Source: Yoonia sp. R2331
GTDB taxonomy: Bacteria; Pseudomonadota; Alphaproteobacteria; Rhodobacterales; Rhodobacteraceae
Direction: 5' to 3'
Length of the DNA: 64,000 bases
Assembly (NCBI RefSeq): GCF_041103235.1
Contig: NZ_JBGCUN010000001.1
Location: forward strand, 2,356,001-2,420,000
Shown here: positions 1 through 8,766 of the stretch, piece by piece
Numbering within the stretch: position 1 is the first letter of the stretch
Layout: every line of letters starts with the position of its first letter
Notes under the pieces: model-generated
Databases searched by the model: none
Seen by the model: only the letters and a program-made list of their open reading frames with translations
What the model was told of the DNA's origin: nothing
Position numbers and translations under genes: made by a program

Positions 1-201
1 GCCCTTGGCTTTGGGGTTTTGGCCGGCACGCTGTTGCCTCGAACGCGCCGCGAAGACGCAGCCTTGGGCGCACAACGCGATGCGTTGATGGCGGATGCGC
101 GCGATGTCCTTGAAGAAGAACTCTTGAAGGCCAAGGCACGCGGCGAAGAACTGCTGTCGGCCAACCGGTCGCAGCCCGAAAACGCGGCCCTTCACAGTTG
201 A
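1..201 (+). CDS. C-terminal part of a small membrane-anchored protein (DUF3618/YtxH-like)
   Basis: The reading frame is open from the first base and ends at TGA 199-201, so this is the 3' end of a gene that starts outside the window. The visible part opens with a glycine/leucine-rich segment that looks like the end of a membrane helix (ALGFGVLAGTLLP). It continues into a charged, Glu/Lys/Ala-rich helix. This layout resembles the tails of DUF3618 or YtxH-type envelope proteins of alphaproteobacteria, but the fragment is too short to assign. The next small membrane gene follows after 19 bp and is probably co-transcribed. Confidence 0.6.
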   Translation, partial: ALGFGVLAGTLLPRTRREDAALGAQRDALMADARDVLEEELLKAKARGEELLSANRSQPENAALHS

Positions 202-220
202 TCAGAAAAGGAGAACCAAA

Positions 221-391
221 ATGGACGGCGGAACTATCGTAATTTTGTTGGCAATCTTTACCTTGTTGGCGGTGGCTCCATTGGCCTTTATCAACATGCG
301 CAAGACCAAAGAGCGCATGGATGATCCGACATCGACCAAATCAACGTTGGCTGCGGACAAGTCATCCACCGGCAAACCGGCCGACGTTTAG
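221..391 (+). CDS. Small single-pass membrane protein, 56 aa
   Basis: ATG 221 is preceded by a good ribosome-binding site (AAAAGGAG, about 207-213) and the frame runs to TAG at 391. Residues about 5-24 (IVILLAIFTLLAVAPLAFI) form one transmembrane helix. A short Lys/Arg/Thr-rich hydrophilic tail follows, expected in the cytoplasm by the positive-inside rule. It lies 19 bp after the preceding membrane protein gene, which suggests one operon. I do not recognise the family; the function is unknown. Confidence 0.6.
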   Translation: MDGGTIVILLAIFTLLAVAPLAFINMRKTKERMDDPTSTKSTLAADKSSTGKPADV

Positions 392-655
392 GGCCTCGCA
401 GTCTTGGCGCTAGCAAAGCCGCTTTTGGGCCTTATCGCGCAACGCATAGAAAAGGGCCTCTAACAGAACAAACGTGGCCCCGCGCGGGATCATCCGATCA
501 GCGATTGCATCAGGTGGCAGATCACGCCTGTTGCAATCATTCCGCACGATTGGGCGCTGCCACGTCAGAAACCCTTTCGCTTGCTCGCACTTCGCAACTC
601 TGTCTGCCCCGCGGTCCAAAGGCGAAGCCACTCGGATGGTCGGTAAGTCGCAATG
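392..655. other. Intergenic stretch with only a doubtful minus-strand ORF
   Basis: This 264-bp gap separates the small membrane gene from the leftward EamA gene. A minus-strand frame from GTG 631 to TAG 410 could encode 73 residues (including RPIVRNDCNRRDLPPDAIAD). It is in the same frame as, and just after, the EamA stop. I see no ribosome-binding site and no family match, so it may be chance or a decayed gene. I see no convincing terminator or promoter here. Confidence 0.3.
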
Positions 656-1537
656 TTAGCCGTAGCGCCAAGTGAAAAGGCCGCCCAGCACGATCAACGC
701 CGCACCAATCAGGACCGATGGCGAGGGAACGTCTGCAAAGACCGCCATGCCCGCGAGCGTCAGATAGATCACAAAGCTATAGCCAAAGGGGGCAAGCGCG
801 CTTGCAGTCGCAAAGGCATGGGCGCGGGTCAAAGCCTCGTGCCCGGCCCAGGCAAAGGCTCCGATAGCGACCAAAAGCCCCCAAGCCATTGGTGTTGGCG
901 GAGCAACCCATGCAAATGCGGCAAAGGGTGCCAGCGCCAGCGTGCCCAAAGCGCCGGTGTAGAATTGCAGCACGCCCGGTGTCACAACACCGGTTAGCTT
1001 GCGCGACAACACCTGATAAAGCGCGATGCCCATTGCGGGATAAAGCATCAGCACCGCGTACCAGTTGATTGGCACGCCAAAGGGCCAAAGGATCAGCAAT
1101 GCGCCCGCCATGCCCAGCGCAATTGACACCAGATGTGCGCGCTTGATCTCTTCACCCAGCACCAGCCGCGCGAAAATGCAGATGAAGATGGGCGACAGAT
1201 AGAGCAGCGCCGAAGTGACCGACAACGACAGCTGCCCCAGCGCCACGAAATTCGCCAAAGTTGCGGAAACCAGACAGAATGATCGCAACAAAACCAGACC
1301 TACGGTCGACGCATGCAGGCGGGTGGCCGGTTTGCCACGGATCATCCGCTCTGCCCCGGTGATCACAAAGTGTACAGCGTACCGCATGAACGCCAGCTGG
1401 AACACCACCAACCCGGCCCCGATCAGCCATTTGGTCGTGGTATCGACAAAGGAAAACAGCAGGTTCGCCAAGAGGACCAGCATGATCCCCCGGCCGTAGT
1501 TGAGGACCGGCGCAGGAGCGGCGGCGGCCTTAGCCAC
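656..1537 (-). CDS. EamA/DMT-family membrane transporter
   Basis: The 293-residue product is very hydrophobic, with about ten predicted transmembrane helices arranged as two EamA repeats. This is the usual size and layout of drug/metabolite transporter superfamily permeases in the inner membrane. The start is a GTG at 1537 that overlaps the end of the upstream dehydrogenase gene by 8 nt, which implies translational coupling. As the last gene of a leftward sugar-acid catabolic block it may import or export a pathway compound, but the substrate cannot be read from sequence. Confidence 0.85.
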   Translation of the reverse strand: MAKAAAAPAPVLNYGRGIMLVLLANLLFSFVDTTTKWLIGAGLVVFQLAFMRYAVHFVITGAERMIRGKPATRLHASTVGLVLLRSFCLVSATLANFVALGQLSLSVTSALLYLSPIFICIFARLVLGEEIKRAHLVSIALGMAGALLILWPFGVPINWYAVLMLYPAMGIALYQVLSRKLTGVVTPGVLQFYTGALGTLALAPFAAFAWVAPPTPMAWGLLVAIGAFAWAGHEALTRAHAFATASALAPFGYSFVIYLTLAGMAVFADVPSPSVLIGAALIVLGGLFTWRYG

Positions 1538-2411
1538 GTCCGTAATGTTTCAAGTAATGCTCCAGCAATTCCGGCACCAGCTTGTTACCCATCCCATCAG
1601 CAACCGCCTGGCGCATCATGGCAAGCGGCGCCTGCGCCATGACCGATGGGGCGCCCGCATCTTCGGCCATCTTTGCGTAATATCCGACATCCTTGCTCGC
1701 ATTGGCGATGGAGAACGCCAGTTTTGAGGCGTCACCATCAAGCGCATAGGCCGACATGAATTCCATGAAAGGCGAACCGACAGGTCCAGCGCCGACCACA
1801 TCCACCACCTTTTTGCGGTCGATCCCCACGATGTCGGCCATGGCAAAAGCCTCGGCCAGCAAGTTGGCGGTGGACTGGGCAAGAAAGTTGTTAATCAACT
1901 TGGTCGTGTGACCGCTGCCCAAAGCACCAAGATGAAAGACATTCTCGCCCAGGTCATCCAGCACAGGTTTCACGCGGGCAAATGCGGTTTCATCTCCGGC
2001 ACACATCAGGTTCAACATGCCAATGCGGGCTTGCGCTGGTGTGCGCCCAATCGGAGCATCAAGGTAGGTGCCGCCTGCGACCGCAACCTCTTCCCCCAGT
2101 GTCCGGGTCGAGGCGGGCAGCGATGTGCCAAAGTCGATCACAATTGTCCCCGGTGTCATCCCCGCGATGACACCATCATCGCCGCGCATCCGTCCCTCGA
2201 CATGGTCAGATGTGCCCATACACAGCATCACCACATCGCTTTGCGCGGCCACCTCGCGCGCGTTGGAAGCCTCGACCGCACCGCGCGCGATGGCCTTGTC
2301 GATCTCGGTCCGGTCGCGGTTGCCCAGAACGGTCAGCGCATAGCCCTTGTCCTGAAGCCGCGACACCATCGCCCCCCCCATCAGGCCCAATCCGATAAAT
2401 CCGATTTTCAT
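1530..2411 (-). CDS. NAD(P)-dependent beta-hydroxyacid dehydrogenase (3-hydroxyisobutyrate dehydrogenase family)
   Basis: This is a 293-aa cytosolic oxidoreductase. The N-terminal Rossmann motif GFIGLGLMGG (residues 4-13) binds NAD(P)(H). The family's catalytic lysine is in GHTTKLINN (Lys171). The usual substrate motif DAPVSGG is here DAPIGRTPAQA, so the substrate pocket is atypical. Family members include tartronate-semialdehyde reductase, 3-hydroxyisobutyrate dehydrogenase and threonate dehydrogenase. Its place between UxaA and a permease suggests reduction or oxidation of a short sugar-acid intermediate. A second, more typical paralogue lies at 12671-13570. Confidence 0.88.
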   Translation of the reverse strand: MKIGFIGLGLMGGAMVSRLQDKGYALTVLGNRDRTEIDKAIARGAVEASNAREVAAQSDVVMLCMGTSDHVEGRMRGDDGVIAGMTPGTIVIDFGTSLPASTRTLGEEVAVAGGTYLDAPIGRTPAQARIGMLNLMCAGDETAFARVKPVLDDLGENVFHLGALGSGHTTKLINNFLAQSTANLLAEAFAMADIVGIDRKKVVDVVGAGPVGSPFMEFMSAYALDGDASKLAFSIANASKDVGYYAKMAEDAGAPSVMAQAPLAMMRQAVADGMGNKLVPELLEHYLKHYGRG

Positions 2412-2429
2412 GCTGCTTCTCTCCGTCTG

Positions 2430-3932
2430 TTACATCACCGCGCCGATTTGCCACGGAACAAATTCATAATCGCCAAGGCCCTGCGCCTCGGACTTACTGG
2501 GCTGGCCAGAGGCCACGGCCAGGATCTGACCATAGATCGCGCGCCCCATTGCTGCGACGTCGACACCAGCCGACAGGATTTGGCCCGCGTCGATGTCCAT
2601 GTCTTCTGACATGCGCTCGGCCATTGGGGTGTTGGTGGCGATCTTGATGGTGGGCGCAGGTTTTGACCCAAAGGCTGACCCGCGCCCGGTGGTAAAGCAG
2701 ACGATCTGGCAGCCGCCCGCAATCTGGCCTGTGACGCTTGCCGGGTCATAGCCGGGGCTGTCCATGAACGTGAAACCGGCGCGGTCCACGATATCGGCGT
2801 ATTTGTAGACCCCTGTCAGCGGCGTGGTGCCACCCTTGGCCGCTGCCCCCAGCGACTTTTCCAAGATCGTCGTCAGCCCACCGGCTTTGTTGCCGGGGCT
2901 CGGATTGTTATCCATCGAACCAAGATTGCGAGCGGTGTAATCTTCCCACCAGTGAATCAGGTCGATCAGGCGCTGGCCCGTGGCCACCTCTGCGGCGCGG
3001 GCGACCAACAGGTGCTCTGCCCCGTAAATTTCTGGCGTCTCGGCCAGCACACCTGTGCCGCCCTGCCCCACCAGCAGATCACAGGCATGGCCCAAGGCGG
3101 GGTTTGCCGTGACACCCGACCACGCGTCAGAGCCGCCGCATTGCAGCGCCACCTTGAGCCCGCTGACCGGACAGGGCGTGCGTGTGGCTTTGTTGGCCTC
3201 TGGCAGCATGGCTTCGATCTTGGCGATCCCCATCTCGACCGTACGGCGCAGACCCGCAACGTTCTGGATGTTCATTGTGTGGAAAAGTGGGCCGTGTTGC
3301 AGCCCGTAGGCTTCGAGCAGCCAGTCGATCTGGTTCATCTCGCACCCCAGCCCGACCATCAGCACACCGGCCAGATTGGGATGGCGGGCATAGCCCCACA
3401 TCACGCGCTGCAGTGCCTCGAATCCATCGCCATCACCTGCCATGCCGCAGCCCGTGCCGTGCACAAAGGCCGCGACACCATCAACGTTGGGATAGGCCGC
3501 GAGCCGTTCGGGCGTGAAATGATCCGCAATCATCCGCGCCGCTGTGGCAGAGCAGTTCACCGAAGTGATAATGCCGATGTAGTTGCGCGTGCCGTAACGC
3601 CCGTTGCCCCGATCAAACCCCGCAAAGGTATCGGGCACCACAGGCACCGGGGCCGGCCGCAGATTGGTGCCAAAGGCGTAGTCTGCGCAAACAGAGGTAA
3701 AGTCGAGGTTGTGCGTATGCACATGGGCGCCCGCCGCAATGTAGGCGTTGGCGACACCGATGCCTTGGGCAAACTTGATCACCCGGTCACCGGCGGCAAT
3801 GGCCCGCGTCGCCACCTTGTGGCCTGAGGGTACCGCATCAATCAGCCTCAGCCCATCAACGACTTGTCCCGCGCGCAGCCCCTGTCGCGCCACGGCGACA
3901 TTGTCAGCCGGATCAAGCGTCAAAAGTTCCAT
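2430..3932 (-). CDS. uxaA: UxaA-family altronate dehydratase (full length)
   Basis: The 500-aa product has an N-terminal SAF domain (about residues 1-75, including HVHTHN) followed by the large D-galactarate dehydratase/altronate hydrolase domain. The family is iron-dependent and dehydrates D-altronate to 2-keto-3-deoxygluconate (KDG). Relatives with the same fold act on galactarate or sulfolactate, so the exact substrate is inferred. ATG 3932 directly abuts the stop codon of the upstream dioxygenase gene (zero spacing). The product KDG would be a substrate of the KduD-like enzyme at 8767-9528, which supports a hexuronate or aldonate pathway. Confidence 0.85.
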   Translation of the reverse strand: MELLTLDPADNVAVARQGLRAGQVVDGLRLIDAVPSGHKVATRAIAAGDRVIKFAQGIGVANAYIAAGAHVHTHNLDFTSVCADYAFGTNLRPAPVPVVPDTFAGFDRGNGRYGTRNYIGIITSVNCSATAARMIADHFTPERLAAYPNVDGVAAFVHGTGCGMAGDGDGFEALQRVMWGYARHPNLAGVLMVGLGCEMNQIDWLLEAYGLQHGPLFHTMNIQNVAGLRRTVEMGIAKIEAMLPEANKATRTPCPVSGLKVALQCGGSDAWSGVTANPALGHACDLLVGQGGTGVLAETPEIYGAEHLLVARAAEVATGQRLIDLIHWWEDYTARNLGSMDNNPSPGNKAGGLTTILEKSLGAAAKGGTTPLTGVYKYADIVDRAGFTFMDSPGYDPASVTGQIAGGCQIVCFTTGRGSAFGSKPAPTIKIATNTPMAERMSEDMDIDAGQILSAGVDVAAMGRAIYGQILAVASGQPSKSEAQGLGDYEFVPWQIGAVM

Positions 3933-4880
3933 TCAGGCGCAATACGGGCCGTCAGAGGGCCAACGATGCTGCGGGATATGCGCGCTGTGGGCCAGCTTGT
4001 GCCGCGCCTCTTTCCACATCTGATCCCAGATGCGCCAGTCGGTCAGTTGGGTATTCGGTGCCGCGCGGGATCGGGCCACAAAGCTGGGAAATTGGTCGCG
4101 CCCGGTGGATTGACCGGTGACGTTGTAGCGCAGATCAAACGACCAGCGGTAGCCGTCGGATGTGTTGGACAGGCTCGCGTGTGGCGTCAGCGGATGAAAG
4201 ATCACTGCCCCGCCTGCGCGCACCGGCGTTGGTACAGGCGTGTCTTTGGGCAGGTAGGTATCGGTAATGGCTGTCTGGGTCAGGAGGCAATGCGGCAACA
4301 TCTCGTCACGCATGCCCGGCTTGACCTGCAAGCAGCCATTTTCAACCGTGGCATCAGTAATCGCCAGCCAGACGGTCACCATCTCGGTCTGGTCGGCACT
4401 TTCCAGCGTCACACCGCGATCCTGGTGCCAACCGGTCGACACGATATGCGCGCGGACTTCGTCGCTTGGGACATTGCGCTCTGGCGGTTTGATCCGCACG
4501 TGCTGGATCGGGTTTGAGGTGATCTCGGGCCCGATCAGGCTTTCCACGATGTCGAGGATGTGGGGATGCGTCGCCATCTGGAAAACCGCCGGGCCGATGT
4601 GCATCGGTGTGGCGTCAGAAATGTCGGTGTGAGGCAGCGAAATATCCAACGGCTGATACCAGTCGAAACCACCGCGATAGGCCACGTCCAACTTGTCCCA
4701 GAACCCCATATCGGGCGTCGCAGCGGGCACTTTGCCCTCGGCGTGCCAGGCATCATAAAGCCGGTCCATCAGGGCGGCATATTCAGCCTCAATTGCGGTC
4801 AGTGTTCCGGGATCAATGACGTCTTCGATGACCAGATAGCCATCGCGCGCGAACTGGGCACGTTGGGTGTCGGTCAGCAT
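3933..4880 (-). CDS. Phytanoyl-CoA dioxygenase (PhyH) family protein
   Basis: This 315-aa protein is a probable Fe(II)/2-oxoglutarate-dependent oxygenase. The HxD iron ligands are in GWHQDRG (His152, Asp154), the distal histidine is in TPHASL (His234) and the 2-oxoglutarate arginine is probably Arg245. I chose ATG 4880 over the in-frame GTG 4883 because GGAGG (4886-4890) sits 5 nt before the ATG. The gene lies between TRAP permease and UxaA genes and abuts uxaA. A hydroxylation step for the imported compound is plausible; the substrate is unknown. Confidence 0.85.
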   Translation of the reverse strand: MLTDTQRAQFARDGYLVIEDVIDPGTLTAIEAEYAALMDRLYDAWHAEGKVPAATPDMGFWDKLDVAYRGGFDWYQPLDISLPHTDISDATPMHIGPAVFQMATHPHILDIVESLIGPEITSNPIQHVRIKPPERNVPSDEVRAHIVSTGWHQDRGVTLESADQTEMVTVWLAITDATVENGCLQVKPGMRDEMLPHCLLTQTAITDTYLPKDTPVPTPVRAGGAVIFHPLTPHASLSNTSDGYRWSFDLRYNVTGQSTGRDQFPSFVARSRAAPNTQLTDWRIWDQMWKEARHKLAHSAHIPQHRWPSDGPYCA

Positions 4881-4896
4881 CACATCCTCCTTTTTG

Positions 4897-6522
4897 TCAA
4901 AGCAGCAGTGTCACGATGTTGGGCCAAATCAGCAGCACAGACAACGCCAGAAGCTGCACGCCGATGAACGGCAGAAAGCCCTTGAAAATGTCGGTCAGCG
5001 AAATGTGTGGTGGTGCAACTGATTTCAGGTAGAAAGCCGCTGGACCAAAAGGCGGCGACAGGAAACTGACCTGCATATTCATGCAGAACACCACACCGAA
5101 CCAGATCGAGACGTGCTGTGGTTCGAGTTGGCCCAGAAAGCCGATTTCTTCGATCGGCAAACGCTTCACGATGGGCAAAAAGACCGGGATAATCAGCAGC
5201 ACGATCCCGACCCAATCCATGAAAGCCCCCATGAAAAGCAGGATCAGCATCATGGTCAGGATCACCAACATCGTCGGCATCTCAGAGCCCACGATCAGGT
5301 TGGCGATGTAGTTCGGCCCACCCGCCAACGTGTAGGCCCCCGCGAGGGCCGCGGCCCCGATGGTCACCCAGATGATCGTGCCGGTTGATTTCAACGTGCG
5401 CATCATCGCGTCCCACAGCAGGCCAACGCTCGCCTCGCCCCGGAACAGCGCAATGACGAAGACGGCAAAGGCACCCATGCCAGCCGCCTCGGTGATGCCG
5501 GTGATGCCGCCATAGATTGACCCCAGCACCACGCCGATCACAAGGATCGGCGGCACAAGGCCCTTACCATGTGACCAGCCCTGCATCGTGCGGGTGCGGC
5601 CAAAGACCACAAAGGCAAGGATCAAGCCAATGCCAAAGGCGATGCCCAGAGGCATCAGATGCTCTGGCGTGCCAAGCGCAATCGCATCTTCGCCCTCGTC
5701 CATGATGTTCTGACCGGTGACGGTGAAGAACAAGGCGCGCAGGAACAGAACAGCGGCCCCGCCCGCCAGCAAGAGCGACAGAAAGCCGCCAAACATGCCC
5801 AGCTTTTGTGGCCCCGTTGGATCACCTGGTTGTGGTTCGGGCAAAGGCGCATCTTCGGGGCGCAACTGCGTGCGGATCACGATGTAGGCGATGATCATCA
5901 GCGCCAGCATGAAGCCCGGCACAAAGGCCCCGGTAAACAGCGCCTTGATCGAGGTTTCGGTGATCAGCCCGTAGATGATCAGCACAATCGACGGTGGGAT
6001 CATCGTGCCAAGCGAACCGCTGGCACAGATCGTCCCGATGGCAAGGTTCTGGTTGTAGCCCAACCGCAGCATTTGCGGCAACGCAATCAGGCCCAGCAGC
6101 ACCACCTCGCCGCCGATAATGCCCGACATCGCGGCCATGATGACCGCCATAAGTGAGGTCACAATCGCAATGCCCCCGCGCGTGCGAGACAGCCAGAAAT
6201 TCAGCGAGTTATACATCTCTTTGGCGATGCCGGACCGTTCCAGCAAGGCGGCCATGAAGATGAACAGCGGGACCGAGATCAGCACATATTCGGTCATCAG
6301 ATCGAATATCTTCTGGGTCAGAATGTATAACGGCCCCGTCCCCGGCCTGCCGGTCAACATGCCTTCGCCAAAGGTCCAGGGCGCGGTCAGGATCGTCGGT
6401 TCGAACTTCAGAACCATGACCAGCAGCGCAAGCACCGCAGAGGCAAAGCCAAGCGGCATCCCGATGGCCAAAAGCACGATCATGCCCATGACCAGAATGA
6501 GTGAAATCGTCCCGATATCCAT
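4897..6522 (-). CDS. dctM: TRAP transporter large permease subunit (DctM-type)
   Basis: This 541-aa inner-membrane protein is the ion-coupled translocating subunit of a tripartite ATP-independent periplasmic transporter. It is about 100 residues longer than ordinary DctM. The extra length is a central insert (about residues 220-310) with further hydrophobic segments between the two halves. Such long forms occur in the DctM subgroup annotated for mannitol/chloroaromatic uptake, but substrate cannot be deduced from this. Its start overlaps the dctQ stop by 1 nt (TAATG). It works with the small permease and the binding protein immediately upstream. Confidence 0.93.
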   Translation of the reverse strand: MDIGTISLILVMGMIVLLAIGMPLGFASAVLALLVMVLKFEPTILTAPWTFGEGMLTGRPGTGPLYILTQKIFDLMTEYVLISVPLFIFMAALLERSGIAKEMYNSLNFWLSRTRGGIAIVTSLMAVIMAAMSGIIGGEVVLLGLIALPQMLRLGYNQNLAIGTICASGSLGTMIPPSIVLIIYGLITETSIKALFTGAFVPGFMLALMIIAYIVIRTQLRPEDAPLPEPQPGDPTGPQKLGMFGGFLSLLLAGGAAVLFLRALFFTVTGQNIMDEGEDAIALGTPEHLMPLGIAFGIGLILAFVVFGRTRTMQGWSHGKGLVPPILVIGVVLGSIYGGITGITEAAGMGAFAVFVIALFRGEASVGLLWDAMMRTLKSTGTIIWVTIGAAALAGAYTLAGGPNYIANLIVGSEMPTMLVILTMMLILLFMGAFMDWVGIVLLIIPVFLPIVKRLPIEEIGFLGQLEPQHVSIWFGVVFCMNMQVSFLSPPFGPAAFYLKSVAPPHISLTDIFKGFLPFIGVQLLALSVLLIWPNIVTLLL

Positions 6523-7367
6523 TACTCGACCCCGACGCTTTTCTTGATGGCCGCGATCTCATCCTCGTCGATGTCGTCGTGGCTGTATACTTCAGGATCA
6601 AGATCCCAATCGGCGATCAGGTTCGCCACGGACTGACAGGCAATCAGTACCAGCATAATCAGGATCATTGGCTGGATCGTCGCAGGGATCGGCGGATCAA
6701 ACGCGGTGCCGAACATTTCCCACCGGTAAAGCTTGTTGATGAAAACCTGCTGGTAGCTGCCAAAAACGACGCCCGCAGCAAACAGCACGATCATTGCCGT
6801 GGACAGCACATCAAACAGTTTGCGCACCGGACGTGGCACCGCGTCATAAAGCAGCGAAATACGGATGTGGCAGCGTTGCTGCATCGCATAAAGGCCCGAG
6901 CACAGAAAAACGAAACCGGCGATCCAAAGGGTCAATTCATTGGCCCATTTCGTCGGGCGTTCGACGACATAGCGCAAGAACACCTCCCACAGCATCACGC
7001 AGGTCATGGCGATGATCATGATCATCGTGGCCCGCCCGATAAACAGCGCGAAACGGTCCCAACTGTGCCAGCGCTCAAATTCCATCGGGGCCACGACAAT
7101 TGAACGGATGCCCAGAATGGCAAAGACCGGCATCAGCAAAAGTGCGGCCCAGTCGACGATATCTGCAAAGCCGCCGAACAGACCCGGCAGGGAATTCACT
7201 TCCTTGCGGGTGTGCAACTCAGAGATTTGCATGAACAGGCTTTCGTTCTCGGGCGTGAACCAGTCCAGAATGAACGCCGGAATGTGCCAGATCACCCAGC
7301 CCGCGCAAAGCAGGAACGCCGAGGGCCAAAGCCATTCTGCCAATCCGCCTGTTTGTTTCTCTGTCAT
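6522..7367 (-). CDS. dctQ: TRAP transporter small permease subunit (DctQ-type)
   Basis: The 281-aa product has the four-helix DctQ core (about residues 110-250, including the conserved region around FLRYVVERPTKWANELTLW) preceded by an N-terminal extension with two further hydrophobic segments. It ends in an acidic cytoplasmic tail. Ordinary DctQ proteins are about 160-230 residues, so this is a long form matching the long DctM. The gene starts 119 bp after dctP, and the gap holds a strong hairpin. The TAA stop overlaps the dctM start. Confidence 0.9.
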   Translation of the reverse strand: MTEKQTGGLAEWLWPSAFLLCAGWVIWHIPAFILDWFTPENESLFMQISELHTRKEVNSLPGLFGGFADIVDWAALLLMPVFAILGIRSIVVAPMEFERWHSWDRFALFIGRATMIMIIAMTCVMLWEVFLRYVVERPTKWANELTLWIAGFVFLCSGLYAMQQRCHIRISLLYDAVPRPVRKLFDVLSTAMIVLFAAGVVFGSYQQVFINKLYRWEMFGTAFDPPIPATIQPMILIMLVLIACQSVANLIADWDLDPEVYSHDDIDEDEIAAIKKSVGVE

Positions 7368-7400
7368 GTCTGCCCCTCAACACCGCCCGTTGTGGCAAGC

Positions 7401-7428
7401 GGGACCCGACCTAGCGTGGCCGGGTCCC
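7401..7428 (-). promoter_or_regulatory. Stem-loop between dctP and dctQ
   Basis: GGGACCCG (7401-7408) and CGGGTCCC (7421-7428) form a perfect 8-bp stem around a 12-nt loop. There is no T-run after it on the minus strand, so it is not a classical intrinsic terminator. In TRAP operons a hairpin here can stabilise or attenuate the mRNA so that more binding protein than permease is made. That role is inferred. Confidence 0.55.
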
Positions 7429-7486
7429 TGCCCTGTCGCGCAAAGCGGCAGGTTCACCCCGCCGCTTCAGATGTCATAGCATCTGC

Positions 7487-8506
7487 TTACTTCATCGCGC
7501 CAATATCGCGCAGGAAGTCGAGGTGCGAGTTCAGCAAGTTTTGGCTTTCCGGTGTTGTCGCGAAAGCTGTCCATGCGTCCTGCACAGCGGCACGGTAAAC
7601 GGCCATGTCCTCTTCTGACCACTGATACATGTTCAGGCCCTGCTCTGCCAAAGCGACAGAGTTCTGGGCGTTCTTGACCTCGTTGATCGTGGTGTTCTTG
7701 AGGCCCAGCGCCTGCATGCCGATCTTCAGGATCGCCTGATGATGAGCAGGCATCGCGTCCCAGGCATCCTTGCGGCACGCCAGGTGGTCAGCCGGCATAG
7801 AGTGGAAACCGGGATAGTTGGTGTGCTCTGCGATGTCATAAAGTCCCAGACCGATATTGTTGGTCAGGTTCGCCGCGTCGGCCCCGTCAATGATGCCGGT
7901 TTCGAGTGCCGTGAAAATCTCATTGAAGTCCATCACGATGGGCGACGCACCAAGGTTTTCAAAGATCATGGTGATCACACCGGGGGGCGAACGGAATTTC
8001 CAGCCTTCCAGATCGGCCACACCTGCCAGCGGCTTGGTCGAGGACAGCGATTCAGGGCCCGGAATCCACCAGCCGACAAATTCCATGTCATAGGTGTTGT
8101 AAAGCTCGTTCAGCGCGTCATAGCCGCCACCATGCAGCAGCCATGCATACTGTTGATAGGGGTTGGCATAGCCGCCGGTCAGGTCACCGGTGAACTGGAA
8201 TGCTGGGTTCTTACCAGTCTGGTAGGCGCCACCGGTCATGTCGCAGTCAAGAATACCCGTGGCAGCAGCGTCAAATGTCTCGGCCGACTTCACGACAGAG
8301 GATGCATAGAACATCTCGATCTGGATTTCGCCGTTGGACATCGCAGTGACGTCTTCGATGAATTCCGCTGCCATCTGACCGGACAAGGTTTCCTGGCTAA
8401 AGTGCGTCTGGATACGCAGGTTCGTGGTCTGTGCGGTTGCAGCTGCAGCCGTCATCGACAGCGCTGCGGCAGATCCGGCAAGTGTCAGTTTCTTCAAAAT
8501 GGACAT
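7487..8506 (-). CDS. dctP: TRAP transporter substrate-binding protein (DctP-type)
   Basis: This 339-aa periplasmic solute receptor has a Sec signal peptide (residues 1-25, cleavage near TAQ/TTN). The family's conserved arginine that clamps a substrate carboxylate is in KFRSPPG (Arg172), so a carboxylated ligand is expected. Length and motifs fit the DctP family, in the subgroup that pairs with long DctM/DctQ subunits. It is the first gene of the leftward transporter operon. A GntR-type palindrome lies 47 bp before its ATG, so it is probably controlled by the regulator at 11845. Confidence 0.92.
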   Translation of the reverse strand: MSILKKLTLAGSAAALSMTAAAATAQTTNLRIQTHFSQETLSGQMAAEFIEDVTAMSNGEIQIEMFYASSVVKSAETFDAAATGILDCDMTGGAYQTGKNPAFQFTGDLTGGYANPYQQYAWLLHGGGYDALNELYNTYDMEFVGWWIPGPESLSSTKPLAGVADLEGWKFRSPPGVITMIFENLGASPIVMDFNEIFTALETGIIDGADAANLTNNIGLGLYDIAEHTNYPGFHSMPADHLACRKDAWDAMPAHHQAILKIGMQALGLKNTTINEVKNAQNSVALAEQGLNMYQWSEEDMAVYRAAVQDAWTAFATTPESQNLLNSHLDFLRDIGAMK

Positions 8507-8552
8507 TGGTTCCTCCCTTGGTCCGTGTTGGCACGCCTTTTCGGCTTCTTAT

Positions 8553-8567
8553 TTTGGTATGACCAAA
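8553..8567. promoter_or_regulatory. Perfect GntR/FadR-type operator before dctP
   Basis: TTTGGT-ATG-ACCAAA is a perfect inverted repeat with a 3-bp spacer. It matches the TNGTNNNACNA pattern of FadR/FCD-type GntR regulators. It lies upstream of dctP, and two related copies flank the GntR gene (11709-11723 and 11783-11797). Binding by that regulator is inferred. Confidence 0.65.
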
Positions 8568-8666
8568 CTAGGTTGGGCATCATTTTTAGGCAATCAGAAA
8601 ATTGGCTGCAAAATCCAGCCCGCTCAGACGCAGAATTGCCATATTTTCAATGTATTAAAGTGGTTA

Positions 8667-8683
8667 CGGTGCAAGACGCACCG
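8667..8683 (-). terminator. Possible terminator hairpin after the kduD operon
   Basis: CGGTGC (8667-8672), loop AAGAC, GCACCG (8678-8683) form a perfect 6-bp stem downstream of the leftward kduD gene. The following minus-strand sequence is AT-rich but lacks a clean T-run, so termination is only likely. It separates the catabolic operon (11675-8767) from the dctP promoter. Confidence 0.35.
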
Positions 8684-8766
8684 ATGAGGCCCCGCAGTCG
8701 GCCTGTCAGAGGTATCTCGCATTGTAGGACAATACCGACTCACCCCCGGGGCAAGCAACGCAGCGG

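Noticed and set aside
410-631. Minus-strand 73-aa ORF downstream of the EamA gene
   Set aside because: It shares frame with the EamA gene after its stop, has no ribosome site and an opposing ORF overlaps it; kept only as a doubtful stretch.
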